In this document: positions 34,696 through 44,449 of the stretch, piece by piece
Position numbering within the stretch: position 1 is the stretch's first letter
How the letters are laid out: each line of letters begins with the position of its first letter
Origin: Dryococelus australis
Lineage: Eukaryota; Arthropoda; Insecta; Phasmatodea; Phasmatidae
Assembly: GCA_029891345.1 (NCBI GenBank)
Contig: CM056994.1
Coordinates: 226,912,991-226,976,990 of the forward strand
Length of the DNA stretch: 64,000 bases
Direction of reading: 5' to 3'
Translations under genes and position numbers: made by a program
The notes under the pieces: model-generated
Database searches by the model: none
What the model saw: the letters and a program-made list of their open reading frames with translations, nothing else
Told to the model about the DNA's origin: nothing

Positions 34696-36365
34696 TCTGT
34701 TCATCACGAACAGACTCTGCAACGTCCAGATCTTTGTAGAGTGCTAGTCAGTCAATGTGGACAATTTTTGGCTCCATGACCTTTCTTCTAAAAACAATAA
34801 AGTTTCAACTCCAACTTAGTTACAGACAGCACTGCCAAATTTAGTGTGATGTGAAAAAAACAGAAACATTAAATTTGTACACAGAGATGCACCACCTAAC
34901 TGGACTCATTACAAAGACTATTGCAGCAGCTGTTTACAAGAATAATCAATCAATGGAATCACGGTTCATACTACTTCCAATTGAAGTGTTTGTGTGTCTT
35001 GGAAAGAATGCTGTTGCTTTGTGTTTGATTAGGGGTGTGCCCCTTTCTTTTCCTTCTGTTTCAGCTCCATTCCCATTAGCAGTGTTCAAGAGGACCAGGA
35101 CCACAATGACAACTCAATCATCATCTTAGCGAAATACAGAAAGGCAGATTACCATATTTCAGGCAAGGCTAGATTAGTCACGTGGAGATTCAGACAAACT
35201 TGTACTTCAAGGCGGAGCAGGTGTGAGCTTACTCAAATTACCTGGGGCTCAAAAATTACAATAAAACACATGGTATTAACTGGGTTGTGTTAATCCAACT
35301 CGTTGCAAGCACTTCATCTACCATCATACTATAAAAATTAAAAGGCTTCCCAAATAATAACTTTTAAATACTGCATATCATTTGATTACCTTCCTCAAAG
35401 TTTATCATTTTATCTTACTTGCCACGGAAATAAATTTTCTGTACAAAAATAAACTTTACTGCATCGTATTCAGCAGTATTCTGTAAGCTCATAGTGTGGT
35501 GAGATTAAATGTTCCTACAATCTCTCCCATAGTATAATTCGTCAGCTCATAGCAATTTCCCTTCGAGATGTTAGATACCATATAGGGCCCATTAAAAAGT
35601 GATAATAATTTCTTTGTAATATGATCCCAGTGCTTGCTAATGTTCACTGCTCGTGTCAGAACTAGTTGTCCAGACTGAAAAATTTGCAACTTCGATAATT
35701 TCTGGTTTTAAGTATTCTTTCAGCTGCAATAATTAAACGACTTTTCACAATAGGGGTAATTTCCTCTCGTAATTCCTCTGCCTGTATATCATTTTCTTCT
35801 GTACTTGTGGGCGGTGAGGGTAATTTAGTAAGGTCGAATTCTGCAGATAGCTGACCAGTCAACACTTCCCACGGGGTTAGGGTGGTAAACTCTCGTACTA
35901 TATATAGTTCATTACATGTTCCACCAGCTTTAGCTTATCTCTCCAACTTTGTTGCGAGGTGTTGCAAAAATATTGCAGCATGCTTCCTAAACTTTTTATA
36001 CAGTGTTCCACTGGATTTTATTGCGGGTGTCTAACTGCGGTAGTCATGGGCACAATTTTCATTTCGCCTGCTTCTTCTTATCAGACACAACATGTGAATT
36101 GAGTACCCTTATCTGTCAGTACACTGGTTGGTAGGCCTACTTCTTCCATAAACATTTTCCCCTTATTCAGCACAGTGTGGGCATTTGCTTGAAGTATAGT
36201 ATACAATTTAGTGAATTTAAAAAAAAAACATCAATTACAATGGGCATATGTAGGTAACTCCAACCCTTGACCTTGGTAACGGACCGAACAAGTTGAATGA
36301 CACCAATTCGAGCAGTTCACTGGGAATTATTGACTGCAACTCGCCCATCAGATTTGATGATTAAA
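34690..36365 (-). pseudogene. Ty3/gypsy pol C-terminus: integrase core and C-terminal domain, degenerate
   Basis: Read right to left with frameshifts: SIIPSELLELVSFNLFGPLP then SRVGVTYI (integrase core start), LPTLC/VLTD-like and TQF-like pieces, HP..NPVE-like, then TPWEVLTG-like leading into LTGQLSAEFDLTKLPSPP, and an intact C-terminal-domain frame (35689-35489) with FQSGQLVLTRAVNIS and LLSLFNGPYMVSNISKGN. The last matches the GD.VLVR...........L..GPY.V..I.....Y.L integrase tail. The end ESVRDEQTSGG leads into the polypurine tract. Upstream pol is missing because the LTR-like copy 3 lies next to it. Confidence 0.75.
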
Positions 36366-36399
36366 TAAATTATTCAAAACCTTAAGTAGCCTTGCGAGT

Positions 36400-37260
36400 C
36401 CTAACCTTAATTAAGGGTTGACCAGAAGGGACCTGGTAGTGTATAAGGTTCTCTACACAACTGATTAAGATGGCAGGACTAAGGCCTTATAGGGATGTCC
36501 TTAAGGGATGACATCGCAGTGACCTTGGGTACCTGGAGAGGTAGGGGGTAAGGAGGTTAGGTCAACTTGTGGTAGCTGCTGGCGGTGAAGACGACCCAGG
36601 ATGTTGGAAGCGCTGCAGAAGTACAGACCTTCCGGTGGAGGTGTCCTCAGGAGTGAGTGGCATCGTCTAAGTTCACTTGTTGTTACCGGCACGGCTGAGG
36701 GTGTCTAGCCCTTGTCAGGATGCCCTGACCTTCACAGCCAGGGGCACTGCAAGACAGAGTTACAACCGCGGTTATGGAATTTCCACCCTTAGTATCATCC
36801 CCAGCCTTCACAGCCTCGAGGATGATAAGCAACTCTTGAGTCCCGGTCTACATGGCCTTTTATATTAATTTCTGCTGACCACAGGCACTCAGAAGGGTGC
36901 CCCGCCTCTTGTAGGTGGAGCTTGTGATGTCACATGCATGAGCATTGGATCCCTATCTTGCCTGCCGCTCAGAACGTGGTGACGAGTTCTCGGGTCTAGA
37001 GGCGCTCGAGGAGGCAGTGACTCTTCGTTGATTGGCCTACTTCATCCAGCGGCGCAAAGTATGAAGAGTGCGCACTCGCTCTAGCGGTTGCGGCAAAGTA
37101 TAGCGGTGTTTGAATCGGGCAGGAGCATGAGGTTGAAGGTGTGTTCAGGCTCTGTCAACATTTGGAAGTCCCTTATGTCCTGTCTCCATTACTGTGAGCG
37201 AATGGAGTTAACTTACACATAGAACTTTGCCACTATTCAGATGGGGCGAAGTTGGCCATT
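36400..37260 (-). mobile_element. LTR-like promoter-bearing element, copy 3 (minus strand)
   Basis: Read on the minus strand this matches copies 1 and 2: ggatccaatgctcatgc then gtgacatcacaagctccacc and acccttctgag (compare ggatccaggaacccatg, tgatgtcagaagctccacc and acccttctgag in copy 2). An ATATAAAAGG TATA box (36865-36856) follows, then ccaggtacccaaggtcac and gatgtcatcccttaagg (compare cccaggtaaaagtaggtcac and gatgtcc..ccttaagg). The basic ORF region is absent. It abuts gypsy pol sequence, suggesting insertion into or next to that element. Confidence 0.6.
36856..36865 (-). promoter_or_regulatory. TATA box of LTR-like element copy 3
   Basis: ATATAAAAGG on the minus strand at the position equivalent to the TATA of copy 1 (2766). 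Of the three copies it is one of the two with an intact TATA. Confidence 0.55.
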
Positions 37261-37419
37261 TGGAGAGCGCTTCTTCTAAGTTCTGAAATACGCCATGCGT
37301 CAAAATTTTAGCTAGAATAGATTTATTCATATACACTACACATCAAAGTACTTACACAAGTAGAAAAAACATAATCTCTAACTGTACTTCCAGCTATAGT
37401 GGCCTAACAACTATGTGTG

Positions 37420-37449
37420 ATGGGGGGTGTGGGGGGGGGGGGGGGGGGT
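37420..37449 (+). repeat. Poly-G tract
   Basis: ggggggtgt followed by an 18-base G run. Able to form a G-quadruplex and also a common sequencing or assembly weak point. Confidence 0.85.
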
Positions 37450-38600
37450 AGCATGTACATTGCCGCCTCCTTACACTTGATTAAGTACACCAGAATGAAG
37501 ATAAATGAGCACCCAAACATGTTTTTTCACTGAAATGCATTGGAATGATGAGTCACATCTCCTGTTCCTGATCTCGCACTGATGTTTCCAATTTAATACG
37601 TGACCTGAATCATCATTTTATATGAAGTTTATGTCATAACTATTGCAGAAAAATTGTTGTAATATGTTTCTGGTTAATAGTGTCAGGACGTCTATATTAT
37701 AGCTATTGACGCGTGCCCGGTTAAGTTCTGTGTGGCACAATCGCCTAGGATTTGTATGCAAGACAAATAGCGTGATTTTATACAGGTTTATCAGTGGCTG
37801 ACGAGAGGTGTTAGCTAATGACTTACTCAGATGACCTCCATGATGCTGATGAAGCTGAGGATTCAATACTTGGTCTCAATTCAATGGGTGCTGGGTTGCC
37901 CCACGCCGTATTGACGATTTTAGGCAGCAGATTCTCGGCTCCAGAACCTGGAATTGGCCAGGCCGTACCTAGCCTCAGTCCTGTAAAACAGTCCTCTCGA
38001 AACCGGGTGGTACTCTTGGCTGGTGCGAATATGCGGCGGAAAATATACAAATACCACGGAAGCAGTATCGACTGCTTGGCGCGTGAGTGTGGCGCCGTCA
38101 TCCCGTTCCGTCTGCTTTTCCTGCATAGGAGGGGTGAGTGCAGACCACTGTTTAGCAGCAAGAAATGCTAGGTTTTGCTCCCTACTCCTTTGGCCATGCA
38201 TTACCTTGTAAGGCATAGAGTGTCGCTGCTTAAACAACACATGTAGTGCACCTTGATGAGAAGCAATTTAACAGTGTCAGTCCAGTAGCTGCTTGCTGGC
38301 ATGAGCTCGGTAAAAGTATCCAATGATCCCCCATGCTTGGCGGGCTGATCAGAGACGTGGAGCCGTTTGGAACACCAATGCCTCTACTGGATGTGAATTC
38401 AGGCAAGGTAGAACAGCAAGACTCAGGCTATAGTCACTTCAGCACTATCAGTACTCGAAGCAAGGGAATAACTTGGGCTTGCTGCCCCTCCTTGGATGAA
38501 GGTATTCCTAGTGGTTGTGTTAATTTGGTTTTAGGGAAATACTCTGTTTCTGTCAGCAGTGCACGGCTTGAATTGTTCCTAACGAGCGAAATAGCAAGAT
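37450..38600. other. Unassigned segment, GC-richer from 37.8 kb
   Basis: 37810-38240 has overlapping frames of 106-117 codons on both strands with no known motif, typical of a GC-rich transposon fragment. 38390-38600 contains a further unassigned stretch next to the minus-strand promoter described below. Confidence 0.3.
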
Positions 38601-38629
38601 ACTCTGTAAATGAAAAAGCGTATGGATAG

Positions 38630-39110
38630 AGAGCAAAATTATGTTTATTGAAAGATCAATAAACACATGACTTGTGCTATCTCCTACCAAACAGTGGAGT
38701 GCTGAAGGTACCTACTTTAGCCAGGTATAGGTGACCTGAAGATCTCTATAGGTCCCAGCACTGAGCAGTGGTTGAGATGGTGCAAAAGAGGATACAAGAA
38801 TGACTGTGGACACCCCCTGCGCATGGACTTATATAGTGCGAAGTCTAGGCTGCCACAGCGGGGTGCGGGAAAGACGGGTGACATCCTCCTGCCGTGGGAG
38901 ATGGGAACCTTCTTGTCAGCATTCCTTGGTTCGTGCATCTTCGGCGGTGCTCGGCTATGCCCAAAGTGGCTGACAGCTTGTAGGCGCTCAGCGTGGGGGA
39001 GGGGGGGATACAGCATGCCTGCTGGTTGCGTCACCTTGTAGCCACATGCTCTGCCACCCGGCAGATTCTCGGCGGCCGAGAACTAATAGGCAAAGTGTTG
39101 TGTGCACAAC
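38630..39110 (-). promoter_or_regulatory. LTR-like promoter and polyadenylation region, minus strand
   Basis: On the minus strand cttcgcactatataagtcc provides a TATA box (about 38837-38830). About 150-190 bp downstream two AATAAA-type hexamers lie close together (aataaacataatt and tttattgatctttcaataaa, about 38640-38662). TATA followed at this distance by AATAAA is the layout of U3 and R in a retroviral-type LTR. A GC-rich stretch with gatgtcacccgtc upstream faintly recalls the three-copy LTR-like family. No partner LTR or primer site was found. Confidence 0.4.
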
Positions 39111-39114
39111 TCCC

Positions 39115-40260
39115 ACGTGGGTGATTGAAGTAGATAACTCTTATGTAGATTGAAGTACAGGTATACTTCACGTAAAGAGTGATGAGTCATAGTCAATTAG
39201 TAGTATAAGTGGCACACATCACTATATTGGCATATTTTTCATGTAATGTGGGCACTTATTGTAACAAAATGACATTTGTAAAGACAGCAAAAATATCTTA
39301 GGGGCACCTAAAACCTTGTTTTCCCACTTTTTTTTCCACTAATCTATAAGTAGGCGCAAAAAGGCTTGCCCCTTCCTAAGTCTGATATGTTTGGCCATTG
39401 CTATAGCACAGTGATAGCAACTAGGCGTGGAAGTGCGAGAGATATCAGTGTGGCATGTCATCGCACGTACGTGAGTGCAGAGTATACATGAAGATTGCTC
39501 GGAGAGCTGCGACTGCCGACTGGACTGGAGGGTGGCAGGTGCGGCAGAGCTAGCAGCTCTCTCATTTCTTGCCTCTTTGCTAGTCTGGCAACACTGCACA
39601 CACCCACCTAACTTGCCTTCGGGAGGGAGGGAGGCTGTCGGAATTCGCGTATCGCGTGACTGAGCCAGGGAAGAAAGCAACACAGCCTTCCCCTTCGGCA
39701 GCTTCCTTGCAACTAATCCCTTCCTATTGTGGCCCTGACTGATATACAGACCTGCAGCATGGTGGGGGAATTTACTTCGAGGTCCTCAACCATACCATCA
39801 CAACAGAATAAGAATTTTACAAAGTGACTATTTTTTGTATGTGAACCACACCCTTAAAAGGAAAAAAATATTGTTTTTCACTTGCGGATGGTGGTTGGAT
39901 GTGATCAATTGTTGCTACTGTTAAAAGTAAATATGAAATTTTTTTTAGTGAAACGTGCAATTTAGATTGTTTGAAAAATCGTTACATAAAATTATTTTAG
40001 GCATTGCATTTTTAGGCAAGACACAAGTATGTACATATTTGCATAGCAAGTAAACTGCTGAAGTTTGGTTTCTCTTCTGATACTCCTGTTAAGTTGGTAA
40101 ATAAGTAGTTGCATTGTCGTAAGTTTCAAGTAGTACTGCATACTGAAATTATATAAAAGAAAATTTGTAAAATAAAGTAGGAGTATAGTGACATCATTAC
40201 AGCTAAGTTAAGACATTGTTCTAAAGTTCTGATAGCGTTAAAATGAAAAGCTTGTGAACA
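39115..40260. other. Mixed DNA: AT-rich with a CpG-richer island at 39340-39720
   Basis: The island contains short frames on both strands (up to 114 codons) but no recognised motif. The remainder is AT-rich. Confidence 0.3.
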
Positions 40261-40269
40261 TGTTGTGTT

Positions 40270-41410
40270 AGTTCTGTATTGGGTGCCTGCTCCAAAAATT
40301 CCTATTTTTCAACAACTTCTTTCGGACTTGCAGGAACAGGGTATGGTTGAAGAGTCAACCAGTGTGTGTGCTAGTCTGTCATTTTCGCTGCCAAGAAAAC
40401 CTCCGGAACAGCATTGCCTTGTTTGAGACTACAGAAAAATAAATTCAAAACTGTATTCAGATGAGTATCCCATCCCGTACCAGTCATGGAGACATTTTAT
40501 CAACATCTAAATAAAACCAAGTACTTCACCAATTTAGACCTAAATTTGGCTGTTTTACAGTGCATCACATGTAGGAAAGATACACTTTTAATTTTGTTTT
40601 TACTTATATAATGATGTGAATATTTACAGAAACACAGAAGAACACCTTACCTACGACCGGATGGTGTTAAGTTGCCTAAAGAGAAGCAGTGCTATCAGAT
40701 AACACAGAAAAAATTAGTTGGGCAGAACGGCATGTCCATTGTTTAGGTTTCATTATTTCAGAAGGGAATTTGTGTACCAACCCCTAAAAAGTAAAGGCTG
40801 TGATAGGAAAGGAATAGTTTCTGAGAATGATAGCAATTTATAATAAATTCATACCAAATTTTTTTTGGTTAACAGAACCTATAAATTTGCTAAAAAGGAA
40901 AAATGTGATTTTGTGTGGGGTATAGATTAGCAGTAAATTTTTTTTTTAGAAATTAAAGGAATGTTTGACAAATTTGCATACTTTTTTTATTTGCTTTTTC
41001 TATGTTTCAACATCATTCCTAGTGTTCATAAATTTGCTCCAACTGAGTTTTCTTGGGGGAGACAATTGCTGCACTCATTAATAAATGTATGGTCATTATA
41101 AAGCATTTGTTTAAAAAATATGGACAGTAAAAATTTAGAAACAATTTTGGAAGAGGTATCTCGGGATCTGGTTACATACCATAAGAGAATGGAAGAGAGA
41201 AACAAATGTTTCTTATAAAGACCTTAGCTTAAAACTGGTGATTTAGTTTCAATTGAGGCTCATCACCTATGCTCAAAGATAGATAACTTCAAAGCTAAAT
41301 TGGCCATTAAATGGAGAGGGCCATTTCAAATAGTCTGGTTTTTAACACCAGTTATGTTACTGGTAATTGATCCAAATTCTCCAAACAAAAATGAAAGTGT
41401 TTTTTAATAT
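40270..41410 (+). pseudogene. Ty3/gypsy pol relic with internal deletion
   Basis: The first part reads as reverse transcriptase: IFQQLLSDLQEQGMVEES, SFSLPRKPPEQHCLV, DYRKINSKLYSDEYPIP and, after a frameshift, KYFTNLDL-like sequence (40300-40540). It then jumps to the integrase C-terminus: APTEFSWG (about 41037-41060), SRDLVTYHKRMEERN, then KTGDLVSIEAHHLCSKIDNF and KLAIKWRGPFQIVWF (about 41240-41340). The catalytic reverse transcriptase motif, RNase H and the integrase core are missing or unreadable. It belongs to a different gypsy lineage from the one at 34-36 kb (HHLSS.-type tail). Confidence 0.75.
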
Positions 41411-41571
41411 TTTTACTGTATTATTGTAAATAGTTTTATCATCGCATCAGTGTTTCCTTTTTCTTTGCTATGATGTATTTTTACTATGTTTTTCCAAAAA
41501 ACTAACGTAATTTTCTCTATGATGTATGAAAATCAATGATTATCTCAAAAGGTATTGTCATTTCGACAATT

Positions 41572-41788
41572 TACCACTACTTTAGACAACTTGTGACTAC
41601 CCATGACTACCTGTGACTACTTGCGATAACTTACAACAACTTGCGACAACTTGTGACTACTTGCGGCTACCTGTGACTACCCGAGACTATCCGCAACTAC
41701 CTGAGGCTACCCACGACTATGGGGGAATACCTACGACTACCCACAACTACCTGTAACTACCCGTGGCTGACTACCTGAGACTACTTGC
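41572..41788 (+). repeat. Degenerate 10-bp minisatellite (gactacctgt type)
   Basis: About 20 imperfect units of actacctgtg, actacccgcg, acaacttgcg and similar run end to end over about 215 bp. The period is 10 bp, with some 9- to 12-base units. Confidence 0.85.
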
Positions 41789-41799
41789 ACATTTTTCAT

Positions 41800-42580
41800 A
41801 TTAAGATACACAATTTTTTCTTTAATAATGGTTTTGTTAACGCATGCTTAGAAAGCAGCCAAGCAGATCATTTTTCTCCGACTTGGTTTACACATTTTGA
41901 AATTTCTCAGGGATTTTTTTTAAAACCAAACATAGCCTATGTCCATCTGGACGAGCGTAGCTTCCTAACAGTGAAAGAATTATAAGAATCGGCACTGTAG
42001 TTTCAGAGATTAGCCATTACATATAAACAAACTAACAAACTCACATTACCTCTTTAAAACATTAGTATATATATGCTTATGCAAATTGAACTGTGTATGT
42101 ACACATTGTAAACTATCAAGGGGTATTATTATGAATAGTAGCTAAGCTATTAATATGGGTATTTTGAAAAATATGTACATACTATTTAAATGGTAAGGCA
42201 AACACCCCCTCCCTTCTCATATGTATTTTAGTATTTTATGTAAGAAGTTTAAACATCAAGGCCCATTTTACAAATGAGTCGTTCTGATATATTGCACTGA
42301 TGTATGCTGAAGTTAACATCAATTAAACTTGTTCTGTTTGGACAGGATCTATGGTAATGGACTGGCCTCCTGGAGCTGCGGCAACTCTAAACAAGAGGAA
42401 CACCACAGTGGTCCTCTTCAGGGAAGGAGAGATATGATGGTTGTTACATTAATTGTAAAAAACTACACGTCATAAATGGTATTAAGAGCTACACTAAATG
42501 CTATAAGGAGATGGAGACCTAGGGAAACGTTGCACATATCTGTGTAGTGACACAGTTGGGGCCCCACTGACCGGCGCTAC
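41800..42580. other. AT-rich DNA, no gene seen
   Basis: Frame at 41785-41985 lacks motifs. Nothing else supportable. Confidence 0.4.
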
Positions 42581-42587
42581 TGCTTCA

Positions 42588-42836
42588 GGTTGAGAGATTT
42601 GGGCAGCTCTTAACAATGAGATCTTGCGAGCCAATGAGAGTGAAATGTGATGAGAATGGAGCAGCACTGGAATGCAAGGGCAAGAAAATTGGAGATCCTC
42701 TAGAAAACCCGAAGACCAGCGGCATCATCTGAAATGATTTCCACTTGCGAAAATCCAGGACTGACCTGGCTGGGCCATGAACCCGGTCCGCCCTGGTGAG
42801 AGGCAAGCAGTTTAACCACTCAACCACCGCAGCCTG
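42588..42836 (-). repeat. tRNA-derived SINE with intact polymerase III boxes
   Basis: On the minus strand the head reads ggctgcggtggttgagtgg (A box at 42829-42817) and, 33 bp on, gggttcatggccc (B box at 42784-42772), the layout of a tRNA gene. A ~180-bp body follows, shared with 2045-2240. The acceptor stem is not complementary, so it is a SINE rather than a tRNA gene. The head sequence resembles a class II (long variable arm) tRNA more than a class I one, but the parent tRNA cannot be named safely. Confidence 0.8.
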
Positions 42837-42948
42837 TTGCTTCGAGGCACATCCTCGAAGCTTTGCTACTTTCCCTCCATTTCCTTCTGCTGAAGACTAT
42901 TGTTGGTGTTCATGGTGCATGGTGACTTCACAAAGAAACAACCTTTTG

Positions 42949-43500
42949 GGGCCAGTTGCACCAACATAGCCCCCACTCCGAGATTGAATGATCATAAGGT
43001 TCCAAACCAGAATCCAATTTGATCTTTATTCCAATGTAAAAGTGTTGCACCAAAAAAATTTCATGATTGTCAATCTCCAATTCGTCGATCTTGGAGAGAT
43101 TGATATTAAGTATGAGACAAATTTTGCTATTGGTTCGTAATATATGACATCATGGAAGTAGGCGTATTTTTCATAATAGATAGAACTAGATGTGCAATCT
43201 TTTATTTGTTTGAAGTGAATTACTGTTGTATGAACTTTACTGAATAATATTCCAGTACATATAATGTTGTTTTAATTTCCCCAGAAAACAATCGAATATA
43301 GTTCCATCTGTTGGTGTATTTTCAAACTACATTTGTTGACGATGGCTACTTATCTCGGATTGAGATTTCGAACCGCCAATTTTGGCGGTTCCAAATGAAC
43401 TTAATACTAATCTCCAGTCCAGCTTTGAACTCGAATGGTGCAACAGTTTTCAGAGTCGATCTTAGATTGAGTTTCGAACCACGATGGTGCAACCGGCCCT
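42949..43500. mobile_element. MITE with GGGCCRGTTGCACCA termini
   Basis: Left end gggccagttgcacca (42949-42963) and right end, on the minus strand, agggccggttgcacca (43500-43485) form terminal inverted repeats with one difference over 15 bases. The 552-bp interior lacks coding capacity. Subterminal copies of the gtgcaac motif recur at 43437-43443, and a near-perfect 20-base palindrome aaccgccaat/tttggcggtt lies at 43371-43390. Target duplication is not certain, so the superfamily is open. Confidence 0.7.
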
Positions 43501-43509
43501 TGATGTTTT

Positions 43510-44030
43510 AGAAGCAAGCAATATGTTCTCTGACCTTCCAAAGACTTTTTTGTGAGGAGCGATTGGGAATATACAAGACGTTTTTGCTGTGTTTTTTCAG
43601 AGATGGAAGACAGATTGCTATACAGGACATTAGCAGAGCTCTTGTACTGAACAAGAAAAAAGGGAGGTGGAGGGAGGGTATCCAGCAGTTTTGTAATATT
43701 CCAGAAGGAATTTAGTTTAAGATAGTCTATAATTACATTCAGGTGTTAGGGAAATAGTATACATGAATTTGTATAATGCTCATCTTTTATATGGCCATGT
43801 TGGTCAGGCTCTTTTATGTAAAAATTAATTGATTGCACTTTTACAATATTTCTATTTGTGTTATACATTTTTGGGGCATCATTAAAAAAAAAAAAAAAAA
43901 AAAAAAAATATTTTTGCCCAGAAATATAGGAAACTAAGAAAAATTATCATGATTTAAACATTTTACAAACATAACGAAAACATTTGTCTGCTGTTGGGTC
44001 TCCCAATGATTGTTTTTCGCAGAGATTCTG
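43510..44030. other. AT-rich DNA with long poly-A
   Basis: A poly-A run at about 43885-43908 on the plus strand may be a retroposon tail. No element body recognised. Confidence 0.4.
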
Positions 44031-44040
44031 CTATGAATTT

Positions 44041-44445
44041 TTATGGAAAGTATATAAAACACCACTGATTGAAAGAAGAGACGAATTTATGTCCTATGTG
44101 TTGGAAAGCTTCCGTCACAACTGATACAATCAGTATGTATCCTAAACTGACAAGTACAATCAAAATCAAAGAAATGTGTATGAACTGTGGAGTATAAAGC
44201 CAAAGTTTATAAAAGTTATGTGTATCAGTACAAGACCAACTACACAGAGTGATTAATGGAGTAGTAACAATAATGATTAATTCCAGGAGCCTATATAGTA
44301 TTTGTTCAATGTGTATTGGAAATACCAAATTACACATATGGAATAAATTAAATTTGAAGTAACTGTAAACAAAGAAGACTAAAAACCAGATAACATTTTC
44401 CTGTAACACTGCATGATAACTCAGTGCTCTATAATCTCTGGCCAC
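44041..44445 (-). CDS. Hypothetical multi-membrane-segment frame
   Basis: A 134-codon open frame, long for such AT-rich DNA. It is rich in Leu, Ile, Val and Phe, with about three hydrophobic segments (around residues 18-35, 52-75 and 92-112). The final part has FIHISLILIVLVSLGYILIV and then a polar tail. A gustatory-receptor-like exon is conceivable in an arthropod, but the signature residues of that family are not visible. AT-rich antisense frames are often hydrophobic by chance, so this is a weak call. Confidence 0.2.
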   Translation of the reverse strand: MARDYRALSYHAVLQENVIWFLVFFVYSYFKFNLFHMCNLVFPIHIEQILYRLLELIIIVTTPLITLCSWSCTDTHNFYKLWLYTPQFIHISLILIVLVSLGYILIVSVVTEAFQHIGHKFVSSFNQWCFIYFP

Positions 44446-44449
44446 TTTT

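Noticed and set aside
37818..38240. Overlapping 106-117 codon frames on both strands
   Set aside because: GC-rich DNA gives long chance frames; none has a motif and strand cannot be decided.
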